A stretch of 64,000 nucleotides of DNA from Pseudomonadota bacterium (GTDB taxonomy: Bacteria; Pseudomonadota; Alphaproteobacteria; Rhodobacterales; Rhodobacteraceae), in the NCBI GenBank assembly GCA_020161655.1, contig JAIUPC010000024.1:62001-126000 (forward strand). The letters run 5' to 3'. Positions 1-7,922 of the stretch are shown piece after piece. Within the stretch, counting starts at the first letter, position 1. Each line of letters opens with the position of its first letter. The position numbers were made by a program, and so were the translations under genes. A model generated the notes under the pieces. The model saw only the letters and a program-made list of their open reading frames with translations. It had not been told where the DNA came from and made no database searches.

Positions 1-570
1 GATGCCGGGGCCGGGGCGCTCATTCTCTTCGGGATGGTGCAGATCACCATGTTCGCAGGGGCCTTGGCGCGCGGCGAGGCGGTGCCGGCGCGGCGCTGGG
101 TCGGGGCGGGGCTGGCCTTTGCCGGGCTGGTGTATCTCTTGGCGCCGGGGTCGGTGCCGTCGGGTCATCCGGTCGAGGCGGCGCTGATGGCGGCGGCGGG
201 GGTCGGCTGGGGCGTCTATTCGCTGTCGGCGCGGGGCGCGGGCGATCCTTTGGCCGCGACGGGCTGGAACTTCATCCTGGCGGTGCCGGTGGCCCTGGCG
301 GTCTGGGCCATGGTGGCGCAAGGGGCCATGGTGCCGGCGGGGATTGCGCTGGCCGTGGTGTCGGGCGCCGTGACCTCGGGGCTTGGCTATGCGCTCTGGT
401 ATTCGGTGCTGCCGGTCCTTGGGGCGTCGCGGGGCGCAGTGGCGCAGCTGACGGTGCCGGTCTTTGCGCTCGCGGGCGGCATGGCGTTTCTGGGCGAGGT
501 GCTGACCCTGCGCTTCGCCATCGCCGCGATGCTGGTTATCGGCGGCGTCGCCCTGGCGCTGAGGCGCTAG
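1..570 (+). CDS. EamA/DMT family transporter, 5'-truncated
   Basis: The reading frame is open from the first base of the window, so the start codon and the N-terminal helices lie upstream. The visible part is about 189 residues of alternating hydrophobic helices and short loops, ending in a helix rich in Ala/Val/Leu. The pattern of small-residue helices with a conserved proline near the last repeat (VAQLTVPVFALAGG) is typical of the second EamA repeat of drug/metabolite exporters of the inner membrane. The substrate cannot be inferred. Its 3' end overlaps the convergent hydroxylase gene by about 35 bases, so neither gene has its own terminator between them. Confidence 0.8.
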   Translation, partial: DAGAGALILFGMVQITMFAGALARGEAVPARRWVGAGLAFAGLVYLLAPGSVPSGHPVEAALMAAAGVGWGVYSLSARGAGDPLAATGWNFILAVPVALAVWAMVAQGAMVPAGIALAVVSGAVTSGLGYALWYSVLPVLGASRGAVAQLTVPVFALAGGMAFLGEVLTLRFAIAAMLVIGGVALALRR

Positions 571-1411
571 GACCGGCGTCGGACGGGCCACCCGGAAGAT
601 TGCCGCTTGCCGGCCCTCGGAAGGGCTGCAGCAGCATCCGGTCGAGCCACAGATCGCGGCGGGTGCGGAAGCGGTCGAGACCGATCACCATGCCGTCGTG
701 CCCGTCCTTCGGCTGGTCGCGATAGGTGCCGAGGAGCCGGTCCCACCAGGGCAGGTTGAAGCCGAAGTTGCTGTTGGTCTCCTCCGGATGGACGGAATGA
801 TGGACGCGGTGCATGTCGGGCGTCACCAGGACGAGCCTCAGCAGCCGGTCTGCGGCGCGGGGCAGGCGGATGTTGGCGTGGCTGAAGATCGATGTCGCGT
901 TGAGCACGACCTCGAAGACGAGGACTGCGGCAGGCGGAGCGCCTAGGGCGGTGACGATGGCGATCTTCACGGCCATCGAGATCAGGATTTCGAGAGGATG
1001 GAAGCGCAGGCCGGTCGAGGCGTCGAACTCGAGATCGGCGTGGTGCATCCGGTGCAGCCGCCAAAGCGCCGGGACAGCGTGAAACACGACATGCTGAAGA
1101 TAGATCGCGAGGTCGAGGGCGAGGAAGGCCAAAGCCAGTGCGAGCCAGCCGGGCAGGGGCAAGGTATTGAAAAGACCCCAGCCGCGCTCTTCCGCGAGGA
1201 CTGCCGCGCCGACGGCGAGAAGCGGAAAGGCGAGCCGGACGAGTGCGGTGTCGATGAAGACGAGGGCGAGGTTGTTGGACCAGCGCAAGAGGCGTGGAAT
1301 CTCCATCCGCCGCCGAGGAGCCGAAAGCTCCCAGATCGCCATCGCCGCGAGTACGGCAAGAAAGGCGGCGAGGCGGATTTGAGGTTCGTGGGCGAGAAGG
1401 GCGTCAGCCAT
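536..1411 (-). CDS. Sterol desaturase / fatty acid hydroxylase family membrane protein
   Basis: This is a 291-residue integral membrane protein with the histidine clusters of di-iron membrane hydroxylases: HVVFH at about residues 107-111, HRMHH at 120-124 and HRVHH at 201-205, plus His178 in FSHAN. About four hydrophobic segments precede and surround these boxes. Family members hydroxylate or desaturate lipid carbons using O2 at the membrane face; the substrate here is unknown. The start ATG follows AGGAA with a short spacer. The C-terminal 20 residues are low-complexity (Gly/Ser/Ala/Arg) and are encoded by the stretch overlapping the convergent transporter gene, so the tail may be a recent extension by loss of an earlier stop. 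Confidence 0.85.
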   Translation of the reverse strand: MADALLAHEPQIRLAAFLAVLAAMAIWELSAPRRRMEIPRLLRWSNNLALVFIDTALVRLAFPLLAVGAAVLAEERGWGLFNTLPLPGWLALALAFLALDLAIYLQHVVFHAVPALWRLHRMHHADLEFDASTGLRFHPLEILISMAVKIAIVTALGAPPAAVLVFEVVLNATSIFSHANIRLPRAADRLLRLVLVTPDMHRVHHSVHPEETNSNFGFNLPWWDRLLGTYRDQPKDGHDGMVIGLDRFRTRRDLWLDRMLLQPFRGPASGNLPGGPSDAGPSASAPGRRRR

Positions 1412-1559
1412 CGTGATTCCTGCGTCTGAGGGGCCTCTTGCCAGGCCATGAAACTTGCAACCGAGTGAACGCGGCGGATGAGTTGCCCGGCGAGCGAAGG
1501 CGAACCAGTGATCGGTTCCACCGATTTGTTGGACGGGACGATGTTGGAGGCACGCCGTC

Positions 1560-2375
1560 TCACGCCTTCAGATAGTCGCTGATATGCCGGACCTTAACCT
1601 CGCGAGGAGTTTCCGAACCGCGCTGCATCAGGAAACGCACCTCGTCCCCAAGCGCGTGCTTGCGGATCGCGACCTGAGTCTCCCAGAAGTCGCCGACGTG
1701 TTGGCCATCAACCGAGAGGAGCAGCTCTCCCCCTTGCACGCCGGCCCGCGCCAGCTGGCTTTCCGGGCCGGGATCCTGGAGGACGAAACCGGGCGGCCCC
1801 GACTCGGTCGAGGCTGCGCCGCTCCACGCGGTGATCAGCGTTCGGGTGCCCAAATCCACGCAGCCGCAGGCGCCTATGCTGCACATGGGGCAGATACATG
1901 CACAAAGATGCCCGTCCTGGGCGAGTTGCCGAGCCACAACCCCTGGCAGCAGCCGCGCCGTGGACAGTGCGGCGTCGGCATGCGCCTTCAGATGCTTCGG
2001 CGCGATCTCCCGCAGAGGCGGCTCATAGAGCCGCAGCGCCATCTCGTACAGCATCGCGTAGCCGAGTGCGCAACGCTGGAACGCCAGGGACAGGTCCCGC
2101 AATGCCTCTGAGAACGCGGTGACCTCTCCCGATGCAGATTGAGGGCCTGCCGACTCCCCGCTCGGTTCGGCACCACCTGTGTCCTTCAGGTAAACAGAAA
2201 GCTGATCACGGTGCGTCTGCACCATTGGCTGGAGGCGCCGAATGGTGGCGATTGCATCGGGGTGCCCAGAGGACAATTGCTGCGCCTGATCAAGCCTTTC
2301 GGCCACTTCGGCTTCAAGCGCAACGAGTTCTGCTACGGTCCGGCGGATTGATTGGAAGCGCAGATCGGTCGTCAT
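1560..2375 (-). CDS. Unrecognised protein with cysteine-rich motif and C-terminal PDZ-like domain
   Basis: I do not recognise this 271-residue protein as a whole. Residues 1-60 look like a helical coiled segment (ELVALEAEVAERLDQ). A variable Ser/Gly linker follows (65-85), then a helical region (88-150), then a dense cysteine motif with Cys158, 160, 162, 165, 170 and 172 (CACICPMCSIGACGC). The last 75 residues read as a PDZ-like domain (GFVLQDPGPES, AGVQGGELLLSVDG, DEVRFLMQRG). There is no signal peptide or membrane segment, so a cytoplasmic location is likely. The cysteines could bind a metal or an Fe-S cluster, but this is inference. The gene stands alone, and its codon use looks less biased than that of its neighbours. 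Confidence 0.7.
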   Translation of the reverse strand: MTTDLRFQSIRRTVAELVALEAEVAERLDQAQQLSSGHPDAIATIRRLQPMVQTHRDQLSVYLKDTGGAEPSGESAGPQSASGEVTAFSEALRDLSLAFQRCALGYAMLYEMALRLYEPPLREIAPKHLKAHADAALSTARLLPGVVARQLAQDGHLCACICPMCSIGACGCVDLGTRTLITAWSGAASTESGPPGFVLQDPGPESQLARAGVQGGELLLSVDGQHVGDFWETQVAIRKHALGDEVRFLMQRGSETPREVKVRHISDYLKA

Positions 2376-2575
2376 TCCATGATCCTCCTTGTGCCAATCG
2401 GAACTGGTAAGGAGTCCGGCCCGTTCATGTCGGATCGGCTACAATGTCCGTTCCCTGATCATTCGTGGGAACTCAACATGAGACACTACACTTCGGAGAC
2501 ATCACTTGCAAATCGGGACCCGGCCGGTCGAGCGGGTGATACTGCTCTGACCCCCGGTTCTCCCTGCATCTGATG

Positions 2576-3190
2576 CTAACGTGCCGTTGCGACGCGGGCA
2601 TCGGTCAGCGGCGCACGCTCTCCGGGGCGGATCACGGCGGGGTCATAGGGCTTGCGGTCGAAGACCTCGTGCACCATCGGGGCGAAGAAGCCGATGGAAA
2701 GGGTGTCGTAGCCGGGATCGAAGCTCGACTGATCCCAGCGTTCGCAGAATTCGGCGCAGTCGTCCCAGTAGGGGCTGCCCTTGTGGCGGTCGCGCTTGTG
2801 CTGGTCGCCGCCGACATGGTGGCCGTAGTAGAGCATCTGGAAATCGCCGTGCTTTTCCACCACCCAGGTCACCTGCTCGCGCACGAAGGGCTTGAGGATG
2901 GTGGCTGCGTATTCGTCGTGATTGTAGGGGGCGAAGATGTCGCCGATGTCATGGAGGAGGGCGGCCACGATCCAGTCGGTATCGGCCCCGTCACGCCAGG
3001 CGCGGGTGGCGGCCTGGACCGAATGGCCGAGCCGGGTGATCTGGTAGCCCGAGAGGCTTTCGTCGAGATCGGTGAGCGCGGTCAGGAGCCGGTCGGCGGT
3101 GCCCTTGGTATGGTCGATCTCATGCGCGGTGAGGAACTCGTACTCCTCGCGCGTGCCGTCCTTCATCCGGGTGAAACTGACCTTGTCCAT
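2576..3190 (-). CDS. HD-domain protein, PhnZ/MIOX-like
   Basis: A 204-residue protein with an HD-type metal site: His56 in LGHSVQAATRA, His80-Asp81 in ALLHDIGD, His91 in YNHDEY, and the later GHHVGGDQH region. The layout (one early His, the HD pair, two downstream His) resembles the HD-domain mixed-valent di-iron oxygenases PhnZ/TmpB and myo-inositol oxygenase more than a phosphohydrolase, but motif reading alone cannot separate these. The start used here has a strong AGGAGG six bases upstream; an upstream in-frame ATG would add 17 residues without such a site. The gene is close to the EamA transporter in the same orientation, with about 57 bases between them, so co-transcription is possible. 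Confidence 0.75.
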   Translation of the reverse strand: MDKVSFTRMKDGTREEYEFLTAHEIDHTKGTADRLLTALTDLDESLSGYQITRLGHSVQAATRAWRDGADTDWIVAALLHDIGDIFAPYNHDEYAATILKPFVREQVTWVVEKHGDFQMLYYGHHVGGDQHKRDRHKGSPYWDDCAEFCERWDQSSFDPGYDTLSIGFFAPMVHEVFDRKPYDPAVIRPGERAPLTDARVATAR

Positions 3191-3247
3191 GGGCGCCTCC
3201 TTTGACCTCGAAAGGGGAGCGCAGAATTCGGGGATTGGCAAGGGGCC

Positions 3248-4147
3248 TCAGGCGGTCGCGAGTGACGGTCGCGTGACCAGCCGCGAGCCAAGCTGGATGA
3301 GCGCCACCCCGCCGAGGATGAGGACCAGCGACGCAATCTCCAGCCCCGAGATCGGCTCACCCACGGCGGCGCCGATCAGAAGGGCGACAACGGAGGGCAG
3401 GTAGGTGGCACCCGAGGCGCCGACGGCCCCGAGTTCCTCAAGCATGTAGTAGTAGAGGAGATAGGCGAGGCCGGTGCCGAGAATGCCCAGCCCGACGACG
3501 ACAGCCCAAAGCGCTCGGGGTGCCTCAATAATTGCAGACATGCCGGTGGTATCAGTCACCGCAAGCAGCGTCAGGAAACCAAGCCCCATCTGCCATGTCG
3601 CCAGTGCCACGGGCTTGAGGCCGAGCGGGGACAGGAAGCGGCGGGCATAGACGAAGGAGACGCCCACGCTGACGGTTCCGGCCAGCACCCAGAGGACGCC
3701 CGTCGTCGAAATCGTGGCGCCGTTTTCCCACGGGCGGGCGGCCAGGACGATGCCGAGAAAGCCGAGGCCGACGCCCGCCGCCATCACGGGATTGGGCCTT
3801 TCGGAACGAAGAAACACAAGCGAGGTCAGGAAGGTGACGATCGGTATGGCCCCGCCGAGAAGCCCGGCGACGCTGGACGGCAGAAGTGCTGTCCCTGCCA
3901 CGAAGCCGTAATAGTAGAACGAGGTCGCGAGCACCGACATGACGGCGAAATGCGGCAGATAGCGAAGCTGCGCCCGGCTGAGCGCGCCGGTCTTCCAGGC
4001 GACGAGCGCCAGGGGAACAAGGCCGGCCGCGACGCGCAGGAGCACCACCTGCATCGGCGGCAGCACTTCCGTCGACATCTTGATGAAGATGAAGTTTGAC
4101 CCCCAGACCAGTCCGACGAGGATGAGGGCGGCATAGGCGCGGGCCAT
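3248..4147 (-). CDS. EamA/DMT family transporter
   Basis: A 299-residue inner membrane protein with about ten hydrophobic segments arranged as two EamA repeats. The start MARAYAALILVGLVWGSNFIFIK has the WGSNF signature of the first helix of this exporter family. Length is normal for the family. It is divergent from a LysR-type regulator about 100 bases away, a usual layout in which the regulator controls the exporter in response to a ligand. The substrate cannot be read from sequence; amino acids or small metabolites are common for this clade. Confidence 0.88.
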   Translation of the reverse strand: MARAYAALILVGLVWGSNFIFIKMSTEVLPPMQVVLLRVAAGLVPLALVAWKTGALSRAQLRYLPHFAVMSVLATSFYYYGFVAGTALLPSSVAGLLGGAIPIVTFLTSLVFLRSERPNPVMAAGVGLGFLGIVLAARPWENGATISTTGVLWVLAGTVSVGVSFVYARRFLSPLGLKPVALATWQMGLGFLTLLAVTDTTGMSAIIEAPRALWAVVVGLGILGTGLAYLLYYYMLEELGAVGASGATYLPSVVALLIGAAVGEPISGLEIASLVLILGGVALIQLGSRLVTRPSLATA

Positions 4148-4229
4148 GTGGGTGACTTTCTATTGGTGTTGACCGGACCATATAGCCCGGAAACGCCACC
4201 CCTTTCGCGCCAGAAGAAAACCTGTCAGG

Positions 4230-4246
4230 CTGTAGAAAATCTGCAG
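4230..4246. promoter_or_regulatory. Candidate LysR-type operator (CTGTAG-N5-CTGCAG)
   Basis: A near-perfect dyad CTGTAG aaaat CTGCAG (one mismatch) lies just upstream of the LysR start and in the region shared with the divergent transporter. It fits the T-N11-A style half-sites of LysR regulators. Binding is inferred only. Confidence 0.35.
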
Positions 4247-4254
4247 GCTTGAAA

Positions 4255-5124
4255 ATGATCCCACGCCGCAAGCTTCCGCCGCTGAATGCCCTCCGCGCCT
4301 TCGAGGTTGCGGGGCGGCGGCTGAATTTCCGCGTCGCGGCCGAGGAGCTTGGCGTGTCGCAGGGGGCTGTCGCCCAGCAGGTCCGGGCGCTTGAGGATCA
4401 TCTGGGCCAGCCGCTTTTTCATCGCCTCTCGCGCGGACTTGCCCTGACGGCGCAGGGTGTGGCCTATCTTGCCGATGTGAGCCACGCCTTCGACACGCTC
4501 GGGACCGCGACGGACCGGCTGGCGCTGAGGCCCGACCGGGTGACGATCAGCGTCTCGCCCACGGTCGCCTCGCGCCTTTTGATCCCGAGGATCGCCGATC
4601 TGAGGCAGGTGCTGGAGGGAGTGGAGCTGCGCACCATCGCGGACGAGGAACTGCCGGATTTCGACCGTGACGATGTGGACATTGCCATCGGCCCCGGTCG
4701 TCCGCCCTTTCCGGCGGATGTGGAGGCGCTGCTTCTGATCCCGCAGGACAACATCGCCGTCATCAGCCCGAAGCTTGTGCCGGGGCGCCTGCCGCTGACG
4801 GAGGCAGAGATCCTGTCCCTGCCGCTGGTCCACCACTGCTTTGACACCTGGCCGAAGTTCCTGAAGGTCAAGGGCCCCTTGCCGGGGCCGAGGTTCAGCC
4901 TGACCACGCTTGCCATAGATGCGGCCCTTGCCGGGCAGGGGGCTGTCGTCTCGCCCCGCGCCTTTGTCGCCGATGAACTGGCGGACGGGCGGCTGGTGCA
5001 GATCAGCGAAAGATCGCTGCGGGTGGCGCCGGATTATTACGCCTTGCGGAGCCGCGCCACGGCGTCCCGCGCCTCTGCCGTGGCGGCCTGGGACTGGTGC
5101 ATCGAAACCTTTCTGGTGCGGTAA
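4255..5124 (+). CDS. LysR family transcriptional regulator (GcvA-like)
   Basis: A 289-residue LysR regulator. Residues 1-65 form the winged helix-turn-helix (LNALRAFEVAGRRLNF, AAEELGVSQGAVAQQVRALE, LFHRL), and the rest is the periplasmic-binding-like effector domain. The wording of the HTH (PPLNALRAFEV, SQGAVAQQ) is the GcvA subgroup. I chose the ATG preceded by an AGG at about eight bases; a TTG two codons upstream is the alternative. It is divergent from the EamA exporter and probably controls it and itself through the dyad in the gap. Confidence 0.88.
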   Translation: MIPRRKLPPLNALRAFEVAGRRLNFRVAAEELGVSQGAVAQQVRALEDHLGQPLFHRLSRGLALTAQGVAYLADVSHAFDTLGTATDRLALRPDRVTISVSPTVASRLLIPRIADLRQVLEGVELRTIADEELPDFDRDDVDIAIGPGRPPFPADVEALLLIPQDNIAVISPKLVPGRLPLTEAEILSLPLVHHCFDTWPKFLKVKGPLPGPRFSLTTLAIDAALAGQGAVVSPRAFVADELADGRLVQISERSLRVAPDYYALRSRATASRASAVAAWDWCIETFLVR

Positions 5125-5156
5125 AGTCAGGGTCCTGCCGGCAGAGGGCGGAACCG

Positions 5157-5651
5157 TCAGTCGCCCCGCCGCGCCGTCTCGATCGCCGCGATGTCGATCT
5201 TGCGCATCGTCATCATCGCCTCCATCGCGCGCTTCGATGCCGCGGGGTCGGGGTCGCTCATCGCCTCCATCAGGGCGCGGGGGACGATCTGCCAGGAAAG
5301 GCCCCAGCGGTCCTTGCACCAGCCGCATTCGCTTTCCTGGCCGCCGTTGCCCACGATGGCATTCCAGTAGCGGTCGGTTTCGCCTTGCGTGTCGGTGAAG
5401 ACCTGGAAGGAGACCGCTTCGGTGAACCTGAAGGCGGAGCCGCCGTTCAGGCCGACGAAGGGTTGGCCGAGGATCGTGAATTCGACGACGATCTCCTCGC
5501 CCGCCCGCGTCGAGGGGTTGTCGGCGGGGGAGGCGAGGCCGGAGGTGACATGGCTGTCGGGGAAGGTCGCAGCGTAGAACTCCGCCGCAGCCCGGGCCTC
5601 GCCGTCGAACCAGAGGCAGGGCACGATGCGGTGCTTTTGCGAGACGGTCAC
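5157..5651 (-). CDS. VOC superfamily protein (PhnB/3-demethylubiquinone methyltransferase-fold)
   Basis: A 164-residue protein of the PhnB-like VOC family: HRIVPCLWFDGEARAAAEFY at the start, ILGQPFVGLNGG in the middle and GWCKDRWGLSWQIVP near the end are family signatures. These are beta-alpha-beta-beta-beta metal-binding folds; most members have no proven reaction. It is the third gene of a minus-strand operon, with its ATG overlapping the stop of the upstream gene by four bases, which implies translational coupling. The neighbours (a second VOC protein, a DUF1428 protein and an HxlR regulator) point to detoxification of a reactive small molecule, which is inference. Confidence 0.85.
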   Translation of the reverse strand: MTVSQKHRIVPCLWFDGEARAAAEFYAATFPDSHVTSGLASPADNPSTRAGEEIVVEFTILGQPFVGLNGGSAFRFTEAVSFQVFTDTQGETDRYWNAIVGNGGQESECGWCKDRWGLSWQIVPRALMEAMSDPDPAASKRAMEAMMTMRKIDIAAIETARRGD

Positions 5652-6403
5652 TTCGGGCCGACCAATGCGAAGACCGTGCCTTCCGGGTCTTTCGCCTGGA
5701 AGATCCAGGCCCCGCCCGGCACCTCCATCGGGCCGTGCAGCAGTTCCCCGCCCGCTGCCTTGGCCGTGGCGATGGCCTTGTCGATGCCCTCCACGCCGAA
5801 ATAGGGGAGCCAGGCGGGCGGCAATCCGGGGGCGGGCAGGGCCATCATGCCGCCGATGTCGGCGCCCTTGTCGGCGAAGATATGGTAGCTGCCCATCTCG
5901 CCCATCGGCATTTCGGTCGAGGGCTTCCAGTCGAAATGCTTGCCGTAGAAGGCGAGCGCGGCCTTGGGGTCGGGGGTCAGAAGCTCGTTCCAGTTGCCGT
6001 GGCCCGTCTTCTTCTGGTCGAAGGCGCCGCCCGCGCCGCCGGGCAGGGGCTGGAGGATGCCGAAATAGGCGCCCTGCGGGTCGGTCAGGATGGAAAAGCG
6101 GCCGGTGTTGGGGATGTCGGCGGGCGGTACGATGATCTGACCGCCGTCCGCCGCGACCGCCGCCGCGGTCATGTCGGCACTGTCGACGGCAAAATAGATC
6201 ATCCAGTAGGTCGGGGAATTCGGGTCGTCGGGCGCCATCATGCCGGCGACCATCGTGTCGCCCATGCTGGCGAGGTGGTAGTCGAAGCCCTCCATCGGCG
6301 CTTTCGACATCTGCCAGCCAAGGAGCTTGCCGTAGAAGGCGCCCGCCTCTGCCGGCTTGCGGGTGGCGAGTTCGTACCAGCAGGGGGTGCCGTGATCGCT
6401 CAT
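5648..6403 (-). CDS. Tandem glyoxalase/VOC domain protein
   Basis: A 251-residue protein built of two VOC repeats, roughly residues 5-115 and 130-250. Each opens with a conserved start (GTPCWYELATRKPAEAGAFY and GNWNELLTPDPKAALAFY) and ends with a DPQG/DPEG turn followed by a hydrophobic strand (DPQGAYFGILQP, DPEGTVFALVGP). This is the layout of the Streptomyces-type glyoxalase/bleomycin-resistance-like family. Four-base overlaps on both sides place it in the middle of a coupled three-gene operon. The substrate is unknown. Confidence 0.87.
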   Translation of the reverse strand: MSDHGTPCWYELATRKPAEAGAFYGKLLGWQMSKAPMEGFDYHLASMGDTMVAGMMAPDDPNSPTYWMIYFAVDSADMTAAAVAADGGQIIVPPADIPNTGRFSILTDPQGAYFGILQPLPGGAGGAFDQKKTGHGNWNELLTPDPKAALAFYGKHFDWKPSTEMPMGEMGSYHIFADKGADIGGMMALPAPGLPPAWLPYFGVEGIDKAIATAKAAGGELLHGPMEVPGGAWIFQAKDPEGTVFALVGPK

Positions 6404-6771
6404 TTCGCGGTTCCTTCCATCAGGATCGGCTCGAACCCGCCATAGATCAGGCGCTTGCCATCGAAGGGCATTTCATTCATCGAGCCGGCCATCGCCGGGT
6501 CGTCCATCATCTTCTTGTAGGCGGCTTCGCGGGTGGCCTTGTCGGGCCAGGTCATCCAGCAGAAGACCACGGTTTCGTCCTTGGTGGCGCCCACGGCGCG
6601 CAGGAAGTCGGTCTGCTTGCCCGCCGGCACATCGTCGCCCCAGCAGACGGTCAGGGAACTGGCCCCGGCCTTCTGGAAGGTCGGCCACCACTTGGCCTCA
6701 TGGGCGCGGTATTCCTCGCGGTTCGCGGTCGGGACGGGAATCACGAATCCATCGACATAGGGCATGGCCAT
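6400..6771 (-). CDS. DUF1428 family protein (YbaA-like)
   Basis: A 123-residue protein with the DUF1428 signature start (YVDGFVIPVPTANREEYRAHEAKWWPTF reduced to its key words YVDGFV, VPTANREEY) and the late MPFDGKRLIYGGFEPIL. These are dimeric alpha-beta-barrel proteins of unknown function, often called RNA signal recognition particle 4.5S-type protein in older annotations. It is the first gene of the VOC operon, divergent from the HxlR regulator, with a 69-base gap that contains a candidate operator. Confidence 0.85.
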   Translation of the reverse strand: MAMPYVDGFVIPVPTANREEYRAHEAKWWPTFQKAGASSLTVCWGDDVPAGKQTDFLRAVGATKDETVVFCWMTWPDKATREAAYKKMMDDPAMAGSMNEMPFDGKRLIYGGFEPILMEGTAK

Positions 6772-6807
6772 TCCTCCGGTTCTGCTTGCCGGAGCAGGCT
6801 GCGCCGG

Positions 6808-6831
6808 TTAGTAGTAAAAAGCAACTAGTAG
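6808..6831. promoter_or_regulatory. Candidate HxlR-family operator (TAGT-N8-ACTA)
   Basis: The AT-rich core of the divergent gap holds overlapping TAGT half-sites and a dyad TAGT aaaaagca ACTA, unusual in this GC-rich DNA. HxlR family regulators such as YodB bind TACTA-type dyads of similar length. It lies 10-33 bases before the regulator start, suited to autoregulation and control of the VOC operon. Confidence 0.45.
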
Positions 6832-6840
6832 TGCGAAATT

Positions 6841-7518
6841 ATGACTGTACCCGGCGAAAGCCCGCGCCCGTCCCGGCGCAGCATCCATGAGGAAGGCTGC
6901 ATCGCCGCGCATGCGCTGGACATTCTCGGCGAACGCTGGACCTTCCTTGTGATGCGCGAGCTGATGTTCGGGCCGAAGCGGTTCGGGCTAATCCGCGCCG
7001 GATTGCCGGGGATCAGCGCCTCGGTCCTGACCCAGCGGCTTGAGGGGCTTGAGGCGTCGGGGATCGTGCAGCGGGTGCTTTTGCCGAAGCCGGCGGAGGT
7101 GCAGGTCTATGCGCTGACCGACGTGGGCCTTGCCGCGCGTCCGGTGATCGAGGCCCTGTGCCGCTGGGGCGTGGTGATGCCGGGGCATGATCCGACGAAG
7201 TTCATCAGCCCGACCTCGCTCATGTTCTCGATGATGGTGATGGTCGATGCGGATGCCGCGCGGGGGCTGGACCTGCGGGCGGGCTTCGACCTTGGGCGGG
7301 AAAGCTTCCAAGGTGCGCTGGTCGATGGCCGCTGGGAGGTGGAGCCGGGGCCGGCGGAGGGTGATCTTGTCTTTGCCGGCAGCCCGAATGCGCTTGCCCC
7401 GGTGATCTACGGGCCGCGGCGGCTGGCCGATTGGGAAGGGTCCGAGGCGGTGCGGTTCAGCGGCGATCCGGTGCTCGGCCAGCGCTTCATCGACCTTTTC
7501 AGCCTGAGGCGCGGCTGA
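6841..7518 (+). CDS. HxlR family winged-helix regulator
   Basis: A 225-residue protein. The first 110 residues are a classic HxlR domain (CIAAHALDILGERWTFLVMRELMFGPKRFG, here abbreviated to its start CIAAHALDIL and the wing region VQVYALTDVG), including the N-terminal cysteine that senses electrophiles in well-studied members. The remaining about 110 residues form an extra C-terminal domain resembling an SCP2-like or ligand-binding fold, longer than the minimal HxlR length of about 110. It is divergent from the VOC/DUF1428 operon and is its likely regulator. Confidence 0.87.
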   Translation: MTVPGESPRPSRRSIHEEGCIAAHALDILGERWTFLVMRELMFGPKRFGLIRAGLPGISASVLTQRLEGLEASGIVQRVLLPKPAEVQVYALTDVGLAARPVIEALCRWGVVMPGHDPTKFISPTSLMFSMMVMVDADAARGLDLRAGFDLGRESFQGALVDGRWEVEPGPAEGDLVFAGSPNALAPVIYGPRRLADWEGSEAVRFSGDPVLGQRFIDLFSLRRG

Positions 7519-7531
7519 AGTTCGGCCCGGC

Positions 7532-7867
7532 TCAGTCGGTGATCTTCTTCACGAATTGCGACTTGAGGCCGATCTGCCCGATCCCGGGGATCTTGCAGTC
7601 GATGTCATGGTCGCCGTCGACGAGCCTGATCCCGCGCACCTTGGTGCCGACCTTGATGACATCGGACGAGCCTTTCAGCTTCAGGTCCTTGATCACCGTG
7701 ACCGAGTCGCCATCGGCGAGCGGATTGCCGACGCTGTCGTGCACCACGGATTCGGGTGAAGTGTCGCGCGACCATTCGTGGCCGCATTCCGGGCAGGCAA
7801 GAAGGGCGTCCGCCTCATAGGTATAGGTGGAGCGGCATTCGGGGCAGGGCGGCAGGGTCTCGGTCAT
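7532..7867 (-). CDS. yjdM: PhnA/YjdM-type zinc ribbon protein
   Basis: A 111-residue protein, the usual length of E. coli YjdM (PhnA). The N-terminal zinc ribbon has two CxxC pairs (CPECRS and CPECGHEW), and the C-terminal domain carries the family words [15 protein letters not shown] and [12 protein letters not shown]. Despite the older name alkylphosphonate utilisation protein, the family has no firm catalytic role. The frame is open further upstream, but only this ATG begins the conserved sequence. It sits between the HxlR gene (convergent) and the metallophosphoesterase (same strand), 55 bases from the latter. Confidence 0.9.
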   Translation of the reverse strand: MTETLPPCPECRSTYTYEADALLACPECGHEWSRDTSPESVVHDSVGNPLADGDSVTVIKDLKLKGSSDVIKVGTKVRGIRLVDGDHDIDCKIPGIGQIGLKSQFVKKITD

Positions 7868-7922
7868 GGCGCGGCCTATAACAAGGCGCGCGCCGGAAGG
7901 ACAAGGCGGTTTCGTGCCGCCC

